Shown: piece by piece, positions 1-8,661 of the stretch
Layout: each line of letters starts with the position of its first letter
Position numbering within the stretch: position 1 is the stretch's first letter
DNA from: Phycisphaerae bacterium
Lineage (GTDB): Bacteria > Planctomycetota > Phycisphaerae > Phycisphaerales > Phycisphaeraceae
NCBI GenBank assembly: GCA_030426385.1
Contig: JAUHYI010000001.1
Location: forward strand, 1 to 64,000
Length of the DNA stretch: 64,000 nt
Direction of reading: 5' to 3'
Position numbers and translations under genes: made by a program
Notes under the pieces: generated by a model
The model's database searches: none
What the model was told of the DNA's origin: nothing
The model's input: only the letters and a program-made list of their open reading frames with translations

Positions 1-18
1 CCCCCCCCCCCCCCCCCC
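1..18. repeat. poly-C homopolymer at window edge
   Basis: Eighteen consecutive C residues open the window. The next 80 bases stay strongly C-rich and almost G-free on this strand, so the reverse strand is G-rich. It lies downstream of the AraC gene stop at 103. It could be a real G-tract, an unstable slippage site, or an assembly-edge artefact; the sequence alone cannot decide. Confidence 0.6.
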
Positions 19-102
19 AACACGCACATACCCGCACCTTTCTACATCGGCCTACACCTGCCCCACCCACATACACCCTCACCCTCACGCCTGAAAGCTA
101 CA

Positions 103-987
103 TCACGAACCGACCTGCACGGTCGCTCGCGTCCAGGCCCGATACTGCCTTGGAGTTTGATGAAACTGTCGTTGAAAGCATCGATAGAAATAGCCAAGGT
201 TCTCAAACCCACTATCCATGGCCACATCTATGATGGCCTCATCGGTCAAACGCAACAACTGCGCCGCATGTTCCAATTTTCGCATCGTCAGCCATTGCGT
301 TGTTGTCACGCCCAACGTGGATTTCATCACGCGATTGACATGCTCACGCGATCGACCACACAACTCGGCAAATTGTTCCACGTTCTGATCAGCCAATTCA
401 TCGTTGTCATCATCCAATTGTCGCATCGCCTGCGAAAGCCATCGCGGTAATACGCGATCACGTTGATGATGTGATGCAAAATTCAAAACACACATCAGCA
501 GCGCACTAAGTGCCAACGGCTCATCGAGCTGCCGCGTCACCGTGTCGGCCAACTGACTAAGCAAGCCCGATTGCTCCGGCTGAATATCCACCATCAAGGG
601 CAACTCATTGACCTCCCACCAATCAGGCATCGAAGATTCATATTGCTGCAGCAAACTCGTCAATCGCTCCTCACGAAATGCCACGTTAACGACCACCAAC
701 GGTTGGTCACTGTCGCACGCAAAACAATGACAATCGTGCGGCCGAATAATGACCATCTGGTGGCGTGCCAGTCGGACCTGACGACCATTGATCAGATGAA
801 TACCTCGGCCATGTTCAACCCAGAACACCTCCGCAAAATCATGCCGGTGCATGTGCAATCGCTTGGTGGAAGCCAGCGACGAATTAAACCGCCCCACATG
901 AGCCACCCCGGCTGGTCCGACAAAATCGCGCCATCGCAACTTTACAATATCGGGCGAAATATCATTATTGTGTAATTTCACATACAT
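103..987 (-). CDS. AraC-family transcriptional regulator with N-terminal cupin sensor
   Basis: Predicted cytoplasmic DNA-binding regulator of 294 residues, a normal AraC-family length. The N-terminal part (about residues 45-85) has a cupin-like sensory pattern with an H-R-H-D stretch, a G-x-G turn and a 'IIRPHDCH' strand typical of sugar-responsive members. The C-terminal 100 residues hold two helix-turn-helix units; the second has the family signature with 'GFENLGYFYRCF' followed by 'TPRQYRAW'. It is transcribed away from the PhyH oxygenase gene starting at 1159, and the 171-bp space between them contains a 10-bp palindrome. Control of that oxygenase, perhaps with the downstream lyase genes, is an inference from divergence only. 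The ligand cannot be read from sequence. Confidence 0.9.
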   Translation of the reverse strand: MYVKLHNNDISPDIVKLRWRDFVGPAGVAHVGRFNSSLASTKRLHMHRHDFAEVFWVEHGRGIHLINGRQVRLARHQMVIIRPHDCHCFACDSDQPLVVVNVAFREERLTSLLQQYESSMPDWWEVNELPLMVDIQPEQSGLLSQLADTVTRQLDEPLALSALLMCVLNFASHHQRDRVLPRWLSQAMRQLDDDNDELADQNVEQFAELCGRSREHVNRVMKSTLGVTTTQWLTMRKLEHAAQLLRLTDEAIIDVAMDSGFENLGYFYRCFQRQFHQTPRQYRAWTRATVQVGS

Positions 988-1158
988 ATTGTGCTAGAAA
1001 CATCATTTTATTGCAATTAGGATATCCTGCGAATGAGTAAAAAAACGTCAGGAATACCCCCCTGGCCACAATACTCCAAATCTGAACCAATCCCCTGGTC
1101 TATTAATTGACTTAATTAATTGACGCCGTACCAACTCTCCAACACAAAGGCCCATCCC
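988..1158. promoter_or_regulatory. divergent AraC/PhyH intergenic region with palindrome
   Basis: This AT-rich spacer separates two divergent genes and must carry both promoters. A perfect 10-bp palindrome, AGGATATCCT, lies at 1019-1028, close to the AraC gene. It is a candidate operator, although AraC proteins more often bind direct repeats. No convincing pair of core promoter boxes was picked out. Confidence 0.4.
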
Positions 1159-2016
1159 ATGCCCACCTCTTCAACACCAGCCCCCGCCGCTGCAACCCAA
1201 TCACGATTAACTCCTGACCAGGTCGAACATTTCAAAGACCAGGGCTATCTGATTGTCGATCAACCGATTTTCAGTGGCGACAAATTTCAGCGACTGGCCA
1301 AGCACTTTGACGTCATGCTGGAACAATGGGTGCAAGACCCACTCATGCGCAGCCCTGAACATATGGATGTACCTCATTTTCATGACCCGGCCTTATTCGA
1401 ATGGTTATTTGACGAGGAGATTCTGTCACTGGTTGAACCAATCCTCGGACCGGACATCGCCCTGTTTTCCAGCCACTTCATCTGCAAGCCGGCCGGCACT
1501 GGCAAGCGCGTGCCATGGCACGAAGATTCAGGCTATTGGAAAGGCCGACTCGATCCAATGGAAGTGGTCACCGTGTGGCTGGCCATTGATCCATCGACAC
1601 CCAGCAACGGCTGCATGCGCGTGATCCCAAGTAGCCATCGCACTGGCAAATGCGGGTTTTCCGATTATGAATCCGTTGACGATGAAAAAAGCAATGTGTT
1701 TGTATTAGAAATCAAAAACACCGACATGGATGAATCGCAAGCTGTCGATTGCATACTGAAACCGAATCAGGCATCGTTGCATGACTCGCGATTGATTCAC
1801 GGATCAAACGCGAACACCGGCGACGTTCGGCGATGTGGCTACACGATGCGATTCATCTCAACTCGCACACGTTTCAAAGAAGATGTTCGCAGCGACGGAT
1901 TTCATATCTATCTCGCCAAGGGCAAAGATCACGCAGGCAATAAATACGGCGATCCGACCAAAGTCAACCAAGCATGGTTTGATGCACACCCGAACGGCTT
2001 TCCCGCGGGCCACTAA
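1159..2016 (+). CDS. phytanoyl-CoA dioxygenase (PhyH) family Fe(II)/2-oxoglutarate oxygenase
   Basis: Predicted cytoplasmic non-haem iron oxygenase of 285 residues. The double-stranded beta-helix iron triad is visible as H121-x-D123 in 'WHED' and a distal H214 in 'LIHGSN', followed by arginines suited to 2-oxoglutarate binding. A TTG codon at 1120 opens the frame 13 codons earlier, but ATG 1159 is preferred because AAAGG sits 8 bases upstream. PhyH-family members hydroxylate or demethylate many small molecules, so the substrate is unknown. Its place beside AraC and polysaccharide lyase genes suggests work on a modified sugar or a small osmolyte-like compound; this is inference. A second PhyH gene lies at 18315. 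Confidence 0.85.
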   Translation: MPTSSTPAPAAATQSRLTPDQVEHFKDQGYLIVDQPIFSGDKFQRLAKHFDVMLEQWVQDPLMRSPEHMDVPHFHDPALFEWLFDEEILSLVEPILGPDIALFSSHFICKPAGTGKRVPWHEDSGYWKGRLDPMEVVTVWLAIDPSTPSNGCMRVIPSSHRTGKCGFSDYESVDDEKSNVFVLEIKNTDMDESQAVDCILKPNQASLHDSRLIHGSNANTGDVRRCGYTMRFISTRTRFKEDVRSDGFHIYLAKGKDHAGNKYGDPTKVNQAWFDAHPNGFPAGH

Positions 2017-2072
2017 ATACAACCTAAATCCAAACCTACGAATTAGCACTTGTGATTCGTGTGGCGCACGTC

Positions 2073-2123
2073 GCGCATGCCACATCCGTCCCAGCACAAC
2101 TGGCCGGATGTGCGTGCGCTTTT
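2073..2123 (+). terminator. hairpin terminator after PhyH gene
   Basis: The arms 2073-2088 and 2105-2119 pair over about 14 positions (GCGCA and CACATCCG blocks against CGGATGTG and TGCGC) around a 16-base loop, and TTTT follows directly at 2120-2123. The hairpin starts 56 bases after the PhyH stop codon, as expected for an intrinsic terminator. Confidence 0.6.
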
Positions 2124-2726
2124 CCACGCGCCGAAAATCTATGCCGCAACCAACGCCTCTGACACGTCAGATGCACCCGCGAAATTGCAAAAACGGGTGG
2201 CCACCTGCTGCTTCATAAACTCCACGTCCCTCCCCAACGCGATCAGCACTTCATGGCTCATGCGGCTCCTACATCGAACTCGCGCGCGTTTCTTGTGGGA
2301 TGAGGTTAGCAGGCACCGAATATCGTGTAGACAACCACAAATTTTCCACCACAACACCCCCAACAATACAACGGTTGCCACATTTGCCCCCTAATCAGCA
2401 ACCCCCCTGCCAAACAGTAAAATTCGCGATAATATGCAATAAAACCACTATCACGACTCAAACCACGCCGTCAAAGCACTTTCCCAGGAGTCCAAAACCA
2501 CAACATTGCAAAAACAAATTACAACTGTTGACATCATGCCCCGGCATCGCCTAGGATATAGGAACACAATATGTGCTCATCATGTGAGATGTGATCTTGT
2601 CGAGTCGTTCGGTCTGATTATTACGACATCCTGCCCCTCTTGCCCGTTTGGGTTTTATGCCGTGAATCACGCTCACAGCAAACACGATTGGTCGTGGTGC
2701 ACATTCGTTTGGGAAAGTGAACCGAC
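2124..2726. promoter_or_regulatory. 600-bp intergenic region with candidate promoter
   Basis: No convincing gene is seen in this stretch; short open frames lack family features and start signals. A candidate sigma-70 promoter reading forward has TTGACA at 2528-2533 and TAGGAT at 2552-2557 with an 18-base spacer. The spacer holds an inverted repeat with arms ATGCC and GGCAT at 2535-2546. If used, it gives the prepilin gene at 2727 a leader of about 165 bases. Confidence 0.4.
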
Positions 2727-3587
2727 ATGCCAAACAAGCGCCAACTCGTTGGGAATCGGAGTATCAATCGAATTATGTTCGACCGATACAACCGCAACAA
2801 CTCACGGATTGGTCACCATGATCATGATCACAACGCATTCCGATCACGACATGGCTCCCCACGCAGCTTCACACAGGGCTTCACAATTGTGGAGCTGTTG
2901 GTGGTGATCAGCATCATCACTTTGTTAATCGCACTGTTACTACCCGCGCTCAAACAGACCCGGGAAGTGGCGAAGATGTCACTATGCCAATCGAATCTGC
3001 ACCAGCTTGGCCTGGCTGTCGCGATCTATGCGGCAGATCATTACGGTTTATACCCATCGGCCATTGCCAATTCCGCAGACCCTCGACATTTTTCGCCATG
3101 GGAAGCGTTGTGGCAAAACAAAGCGATTGGAACGCGTGAAGTGTGGGACTGTCCGGCAGACGAAACCCGGGAACCCAACGGTTGGGATGCGTGGTACATG
3201 CACCCGAGTGTGGCATGGGCAGGACCCTACAACCGTTCGTATGTCTATGAATGGAGTGCTGGCCAATATGACGTGCGTACCACACCACAGTGGCAAACGC
3301 CGTATTACCCTGACCTGGATCCCAATCCCAGCGAAGACCAACTGATATTCGATTACGAAAACGGTCAGACTGACCACAACAATCTAGCCTGGTCTCAGGG
3401 ACATGGGCGCATCATGGGCGCATGGGGTGATACGGCAGCCATCGGTGGCTACGCATTTCGTCACTTGGATTCATTAAACATATTGTGCGCCGATGGACAT
3501 GTTGAAGTCTATCACGTCAACGGCGTGGACTACGCATCGTCGGATAAGCGATGGCAATCTTATGTCGGGGTACGCGTTTATCCCTAA
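2727..3587 (+). CDS. prepilin-type protein with N-terminal methylation motif and H-X9-DG motif
   Basis: Pseudopilin-like surface protein of 286 residues. Residues 51-70 carry the type IV prepilin signal: G51/F52 cleavage site, Glu at position +5 (E56) and a long hydrophobic helix ending in '[14 protein letters not shown]'. Near the C-terminus a His is followed by nine residues and then Asp-Gly, the H-X9-DG motif of planctomycete and lentisphaeral prepilin-type proteins. The leader before the cleavage site is unusually long (51 residues) and contains a His/Asp-rich patch (residues 30-35). A later Met at residue 17 would still leave about 35 residues. The protein is probably processed by a PilD-type peptidase and inserted in the inner membrane or a pseudopilus. 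It directly precedes a polysaccharide lyase gene, suggesting a role in polysaccharide handling. Confidence 0.85.
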   Translation: MPNKRQLVGNRSINRIMFDRYNRNNSRIGHHDHDHNAFRSRHGSPRSFTQGFTIVELLVVISIITLLIALLLPALKQTREVAKMSLCQSNLHQLGLAVAIYAADHYGLYPSAIANSADPRHFSPWEALWQNKAIGTREVWDCPADETREPNGWDAWYMHPSVAWAGPYNRSYVYEWSAGQYDVRTTPQWQTPYYPDLDPNPSEDQLIFDYENGQTDHNNLAWSQGHGRIMGAWGDTAAIGGYAFRHLDSLNILCADGHVEVYHVNGVDYASSDKRWQSYVGVRVYP

Positions 3588-3685
3588 CCACTGCATGCGC
3601 ATCTAAAAAAAATCGAATGAAATTTTGCCGCCGACGGCGCACGACCAACGAGCAATTTTACGCAAAAAAACAGCAACCAAACACT

Positions 3686-6600
3686 ATGGCTGACGGAGTT
3701 CACATTATCAATTCCCCTTCGGTTACCCATTCCAATACCGCGATACCGGCTGATTTAAAACAGACCGAACAACCCTGTTCGTGGCAGGCCGAACAAGGCC
3801 CGATGGATATTGATTGCCGTGACGCAGACTGGTCGAATCACCGCGTGTTGCAACTGGATATAACCGCGTCACGACAAACCGGCGCTGTCGTGGAACTGCA
3901 TGTGATAGGCACCAACGACACGATCATCGGCCAAGCTGTATTCACGGTGGACTGGTCCGGTCCCAATGCCATGTCACTATGGCTGGCACAACTACGCCAA
4001 CAGGCAGGCGATGTACCGGTGGACTGGTCCGATGTTCGCAAGTTACGGCTGACCTGTACCGAAGATGGATTGTGGCCGACGCAATTACACATTGATGCGA
4101 TTCGCATCAGCGCCCAATCGCCGACGTGGCCAGTCAATGAAAGCGACACAATCATTGATATGGGCTGGCGTGCTGAAACGGCCAATCCCACGGCCTGGCA
4201 GGTTGCAAAAAATCATACGCCTGTAAACGCCGACGAAACACCGGGCGTAAGAGCCGGATCGGTCGCTCGCCATTTTGGCACATATTGCACGACGATTTCC
4301 TATCAACAGTCAGCAACGCCCGGACAATTAACCGTCGAACGCCATTTTGATCTGGATGTTTCGGGTCAACGTGAATTGCTGGGCAAGACCGGATGGGACA
4401 GCGATTGCGAACTGACTGCGATCGCGATTGTTGATGACGGTCGCGAAATTTTACTGCATGATCGCGGCAACTATGATCCGACGATTTCATACTGGGCGTT
4501 CGGAGCAGACCTGCAAGGCGCTAAACGCTTGCGATCCATTCGCTTGACCTTGACTGAAAAAACAGATCGACAAGTGACCGGGCGCACCATCGGGTTGCAG
4601 GTGTTCTGGTTTCTGTTGCGTCGTGCGACACCACTGGACGACCAACCGGTCGAAACGGTTCAAGTGCGACTGCAACGTCCTGATGCATTGCATGACGACG
4701 GCCCAACCACACAACTATCCGTGCGACAAACCCCCAGCCCGAATGCTGAATCAACAACACCCATCGGCGATCCATTGACAGATGGCCTACCGTTTGGGTT
4801 TTTGTTGTCACGCACCGAATTACCCACACTTCGCCAATCGATTCAGCACGGCCGAGCGGCGCGCCTGTTTGCTCAGATGCAATGCGAAGCAGATCAGTCC
4901 ATCAGTACGGAATTGGTTGATCGAAATTTTTACGGCACGGATTTCGGCGGTAGCCTGGGCCATCCCAAGGGACTGCGTGGCGCAGGCATCCGGTTATACG
5001 CACCGAATGTGGCCGCAATACATTTACTCACAGGCGAGGCTCGCTATGCCGAGGCGGCCCGACGTTGGGTTTTGCGAGCAGCACGCAGCGATGACTGGCG
5101 AGCCGACCATGGCGGGCATGCGGATCGCCCCTACCCGGGCCCCGGCTTCAAACACGATAGTTTCATCGGATCAAATCCCAAGGGTTTTGCTGGCTCGACC
5201 AACCACCATTTTTTCCTGGCAGATGTCGCCTTCGGCGTGGTCACCGCCTATGACATGCTCTATCACTGCTTCAACGATTCGGAAAAACGCGAAGTGGAAG
5301 CAGCACTGGCCAACCTCGGTGCGTACGGGTTGTACGACGTCTTACGAAAGCGACGTTTTGCAAAAATAAAAAGTAATCAAGGATTGCTATTCGCGCTGCC
5401 TTTATTGATGCAAGCGGCATTTTTGCGTCAACACGAAAAGGCCGACCCCGTGTTTGAACGAATGTATGAATGGGCTCTGACATTTATGCTCGAATGTGGT
5501 ACGCGGATATGGAATCGCGAAGGGGTGTGCGGCGAAGGCCCGGGCTATGGCGGTGAAACGGCCATGCAGTATCTCGATGCACTCAGGCCGATCGCGGCAT
5601 GCATGGGCAAAACACCAGAACAAATCATGCCACCGGGATTACGTGAAACTTTCGATTATTTATTGCATTGCAGTTCGACATGGTGGACAGATCATCCGCG
5701 CTACCTTGGGTTGGCCGATTTGAGTTTCAAGTGCACCCTACCCGCTGGCATGGTCGCGTACTTTGCCGGATTCGAACAACGCAAGGATGCCCAACAATGG
5801 TGGAAGCAATGGCATGACCAATGCCCACAGGCAAACTTAATCACATTGCAAGCACTGGCGGCATGGGACCAACACGATGCCAATGCAACCCAACTTGGTA
5901 TCGCCAGTAACACCGCGCTTACACCGCAGCCATTGCCGCCGGTCAAAATCTATCGTGATCAACCGATGGCTTTTCTGCGAACCGGTTGCGAACGTGGCGA
6001 CACCCTGGTGTCGTTATCCAACATGCGTGAATGGACCGGACATGGCCATTGTGATCGCGGCAGCGTGATATTTGAATTCAATGGCGAGGCACTTGTATTA
6101 GATCCGGGCAATACTATTTACTCGTCACCCGATTTCAAAGAGTACGTCGCCACGCCATGCCATAGCACGCTGTCGTTCGCCCAACGCAGTCAGTGGCATC
6201 AGCGACCACTAGCGACCGCCATTGCAGGCGATCTATCAACCTCAGGCGATACCTGTCCAGGTCATCGCGGCGGAATCGATTGGGTCGCCGCCGACGCGAG
6301 CGCCGCATATCCCGAGGCCGATCAATTCATTCGGCACTTGTTTTTTCTTCGGCCCAATATCGTGGTGCTGTTTGATGAAGTGATGACCATTCAGCCCGAA
6401 CCCATGGAACTTAATTTCACATGCTTGGGCCCATTGTCGATCATGGACAAAGCCCACAATAGTGAGACCACAACGTCGCAGACTTTTGCATCAACCACAC
6501 TGCGCAACCGACTATTGATTCACACCCAAGCCAACACACCGTTGACGCATACGTTCAAGCAATGGGGAACTACCTGGCCGACCGTTCCGTCATATCGATT

Positions 6601-7012
6601 AATCCAATCGACCACCGCCGCACAGCGCTCGTGTTATTTCCTGACTGTGCTGGCCCCACATGCCATAGACGCACCTTCGCCAATCATCCAATCAATATCT
6701 ACGCCAGGCGGGCTTGGCGTGCGCGTGACGCTGGATGATGCTAGTGAAACGATTGTTTGTCACGAAGGTATTCCGGGGCGCGAACGCAACATTTTTCCAG
6801 GCGTGCAAAGCGATGCTCGCGTGGTCGTAATGCGTCACTATCAAAAGCAATTACGCGGCGCATTAATGCTGCATGGCACACGATTGGCTGTGCCTGACAT
6901 GGGCGATTGCCTGACGTCACATCGACTGGCAAACGTCGCAGGAATTCAACTTGATGACGGAAGTTGGAACGTCTACCACGACAATTCGCGCAGTACGCCA
7001 ACGCATCTATAG
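3686..7012 (+). CDS. heparinase II/III-family polysaccharide lyase-like protein
   Basis: Large predicted polysaccharide lyase of 1108 residues from ATG 3686; the frame is open back to 3551, overlapping the prepilin gene, but nothing before 3686 looks like a signal peptide or conserved start. Residues 1-390 are beta-rich accessory domains. About 390-760 form an alpha-helical toroid with 'NREGVCGEGPGYGGE', seen in heparinase/alginate-lyase folds. From about 779 the heparinase II/III beta-sandwich begins with 'GHGHCDRGS' and 'LVLDPGNT'. Known families cleave uronic-acid glycosidic bonds by beta-elimination; the true substrate is unknown. No secretion signal is visible, so cytoplasmic action on imported oligosaccharide is inferred. 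No strong Shine-Dalgarno precedes the start, which stays uncertain. Neighbours are an H-X9-DG prepilin upstream and a LacI regulator downstream. Confidence 0.8.
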   Translation: MADGVHIINSPSVTHSNTAIPADLKQTEQPCSWQAEQGPMDIDCRDADWSNHRVLQLDITASRQTGAVVELHVIGTNDTIIGQAVFTVDWSGPNAMSLWLAQLRQQAGDVPVDWSDVRKLRLTCTEDGLWPTQLHIDAIRISAQSPTWPVNESDTIIDMGWRAETANPTAWQVAKNHTPVNADETPGVRAGSVARHFGTYCTTISYQQSATPGQLTVERHFDLDVSGQRELLGKTGWDSDCELTAIAIVDDGREILLHDRGNYDPTISYWAFGADLQGAKRLRSIRLTLTEKTDRQVTGRTIGLQVFWFLLRRATPLDDQPVETVQVRLQRPDALHDDGPTTQLSVRQTPSPNAESTTPIGDPLTDGLPFGFLLSRTELPTLRQSIQHGRAARLFAQMQCEADQSISTELVDRNFYGTDFGGSLGHPKGLRGAGIRLYAPNVAAIHLLTGEARYAEAARRWVLRAARSDDWRADHGGHADRPYPGPGFKHDSFIGSNPKGFAGSTNHHFFLADVAFGVVTAYDMLYHCFNDSEKREVEAALANLGAYGLYDVLRKRRFAKIKSNQGLLFALPLLMQAAFLRQHEKADPVFERMYEWALTFMLECGTRIWNREGVCGEGPGYGGETAMQYLDALRPIAACMGKTPEQIMPPGLRETFDYLLHCSSTWWTDHPRYLGLADLSFKCTLPAGMVAYFAGFEQRKDAQQWWKQWHDQCPQANLITLQALAAWDQHDANATQLGIASNTALTPQPLPPVKIYRDQPMAFLRTGCERGDTLVSLSNMREWTGHGHCDRGSVIFEFNGEALVLDPGNTIYSSPDFKEYVATPCHSTLSFAQRSQWHQRPLATAIAGDLSTSGDTCPGHRGGIDWVAADASAAYPEADQFIRHLFFLRPNIVVLFDEVMTIQPEPMELNFTCLGPLSIMDKAHNSETTTSQTFASTTLRNRLLIHTQANTPLTHTFKQWGTTWPTVPSYRLIQSTTAAQRSCYFLTVLAPHAIDAPSPIIQSISTPGGLGVRVTLDDASETIVCHEGIPGRERNIFPGVQSDARVVVMRHYQKQLRGALMLHGTRLAVPDMGDCLTSHRLANVAGIQLDDGSWNVYHDNSRSTPTHL

Positions 7013-7205
7013 CGACCAACCGCAACGGCCAGAACCACAGTCATCAATCAACCCCTTTTTCCACAGAACACCCCTGCAATTCAAGCAAATATGAACAATC
7101 ATAAACAACAATTGACCAACCGTGGGCATCGACTAACTAACCTGTTGCAGTAATACACAACAACTTCTATCCTGAAATCAAGACAAGCAAAACCGAGACA
7201 AACCT

Positions 7206-8282
7206 ATGCCTACACAATCGCGCAACCTCACTATTAAAGCGCTCAAAAAGCGTTCGCGTTCGGTGGCGCTGCGCGATCTGGCGGAACTGGCTTCGGTGGA
7301 TATCAGCACCATCTCACGGGCCCTGAATAACGACCCTCGCGTCAACGAACAACGCCGTCTACAGATTCGCCAATTGGCCGAAGAAGTCGGCTATCGCCCA
7401 CGGCCACTCCGTTCCAAACTCTCACGATCCATCGGCCTGCTGGTCAGCTCGGAATTACAGGGACGAGTCGATCGTGATTTTCATTCACGCATTGCATGGC
7501 AAGCTCAGAAAATTCTCGCTGAACGTGGCTTGCATGTGAACCTCGAATGCGTGGACCGTTCCAAGGATGGCCCCGTCCCCGCGGTGGTGAAACAGAATCG
7601 TGTCGACGGCGTGCTGCTGAGCGGACATCCTTCGGCAAAACTGGTTGCAGAAATTCGCGAACTAGGCATGCCCGCAGTGGCGATCAATGATTCAGTAGAT
7701 CGGCTGGGAATCAGTTGCGTGTGTTCAAATCCTGAACCTGCCATTCACCAAGCCATTGTCAATCTGGCAGCACGCGGCCATACGACATTCGGTTTGTTGT
7801 TGATGGATATGAAATATCCCAGTTCCCAGGTGCGACATCGTAGTTACGAATCGACGCTTCGCGAACTTGGCATTGAACCGGATCCCGCTTGGCTGGTTGT
7901 AAAAGGTGAGGGCGAACTCGCCTGCGGGCGACAGGGAATAATTGAGTTACAACGCCGCGGCCCATTGCCCACGGCCATCCTTTGCGAAAATGACTGGATG
8001 GCGATGGGTGTCATGCAGGAACTCTACCGACAAGGCATGCAGGTACCCGAAGACGTCAGCGTCGTCGGGCACGACGACCTGTGGATTTGCGAACAAACTG
8101 AACCACCCTTGACAAGCATCCATCGTTCTGAAGACACGTTGGTTGCCAAGGCCATGGAATTGCTCTTGAACGAAATCGAAAACGGGCCATCCCAACCTCA
8201 GGAACTTCAAGTCGAAGGGAAAATGGTCTGGCGCCAAAGCGCCGGCCCCGTCTCGCAACGACTCAAAGCCTTGAAAACATGA
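7206..8282 (+). CDS. LacI-family transcriptional regulator
   Basis: Sugar-responsive repressor of 358 residues. Residues 20-65 hold the LacI helix-turn-helix and hinge ('LRDLAELASVDISTISRALN', then 'EEVGYRP'). The rest is a periplasmic-binding-protein-type effector domain, with 'AILCENDWMAMGVMQELYRQG' cut short here to its hallmark 'ENDWMAMG', and 'VPEDVSVVGHDD'. It follows the lyase gene on the same strand after 193 bp and precedes the secreted glycosidase gene at 8662. A 13-bp near-palindrome sits just before that glycosidase start and is a plausible target. The effector is likely a mono- or oligosaccharide, but which one cannot be read. Confidence 0.92.
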   Translation: MPTQSRNLTIKALKKRSRSVALRDLAELASVDISTISRALNNDPRVNEQRRLQIRQLAEEVGYRPRPLRSKLSRSIGLLVSSELQGRVDRDFHSRIAWQAQKILAERGLHVNLECVDRSKDGPVPAVVKQNRVDGVLLSGHPSAKLVAEIRELGMPAVAINDSVDRLGISCVCSNPEPAIHQAIVNLAARGHTTFGLLLMDMKYPSSQVRHRSYESTLRELGIEPDPAWLVVKGEGELACGRQGIIELQRRGPLPTAILCENDWMAMGVMQELYRQGMQVPEDVSVVGHDDLWICEQTEPPLTSIHRSEDTLVAKAMELLLNEIENGPSQPQELQVEGKMVWRQSAGPVSQRLKALKT

Positions 8283-8661
8283 AGTTTTAAAATTTTAAGA
8301 TTTAACCCACCTGAAAAACTAACACGCATCGAAGAACGCGTGAAACAAACAAATTCAATCCTTGAAAATCTTCCCTTTGACAGAGGGGATCAAGTGTCCA
8401 ACGCCGGGCATCAAATACGATCGCCAAAAACCATCACACTCGCTTCGCACAGGATGATTATTGAATCGTGGGTTGACACCATACTCTTACAGCTATGCCG
8501 ATGCAGCTATGAATCACATCACGCTTAAGGCAGAGTCTCCCACCAGTATTAGCTTCAAAACAACCCACAATCGTCTGAACAGTCACGAACTCGACGACCT
8601 GTTCTATTGACAATACGCCAGAACAACTTGTTCAAGTATTTTAAGGTGAAAGGTGTTGACC
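8283..8661 (+). promoter_or_regulatory. 379-bp intergenic region with promoter and candidate operator
   Basis: No gene is seen here. A perfect AT palindrome, TTAAAATTTTAA, is at 8287-8298 just after the LacI stop. A consensus -35 box TTGACA is at 8607-8612, followed by the inverted repeat GAACAA-C-TTGTTC at 8621-8633; the -10 element is poor (TTCAAG at 8631-8636). AAAGG at 8649-8653 is the ribosome-binding site for ATG 8662. The inverted repeat is a candidate operator for the adjacent LacI protein. Confidence 0.45.

Noticed and set aside
571-975. Forward open frame of 134 codons
   Set aside because: It is antisense to the AraC gene, has no start signal and no family features.
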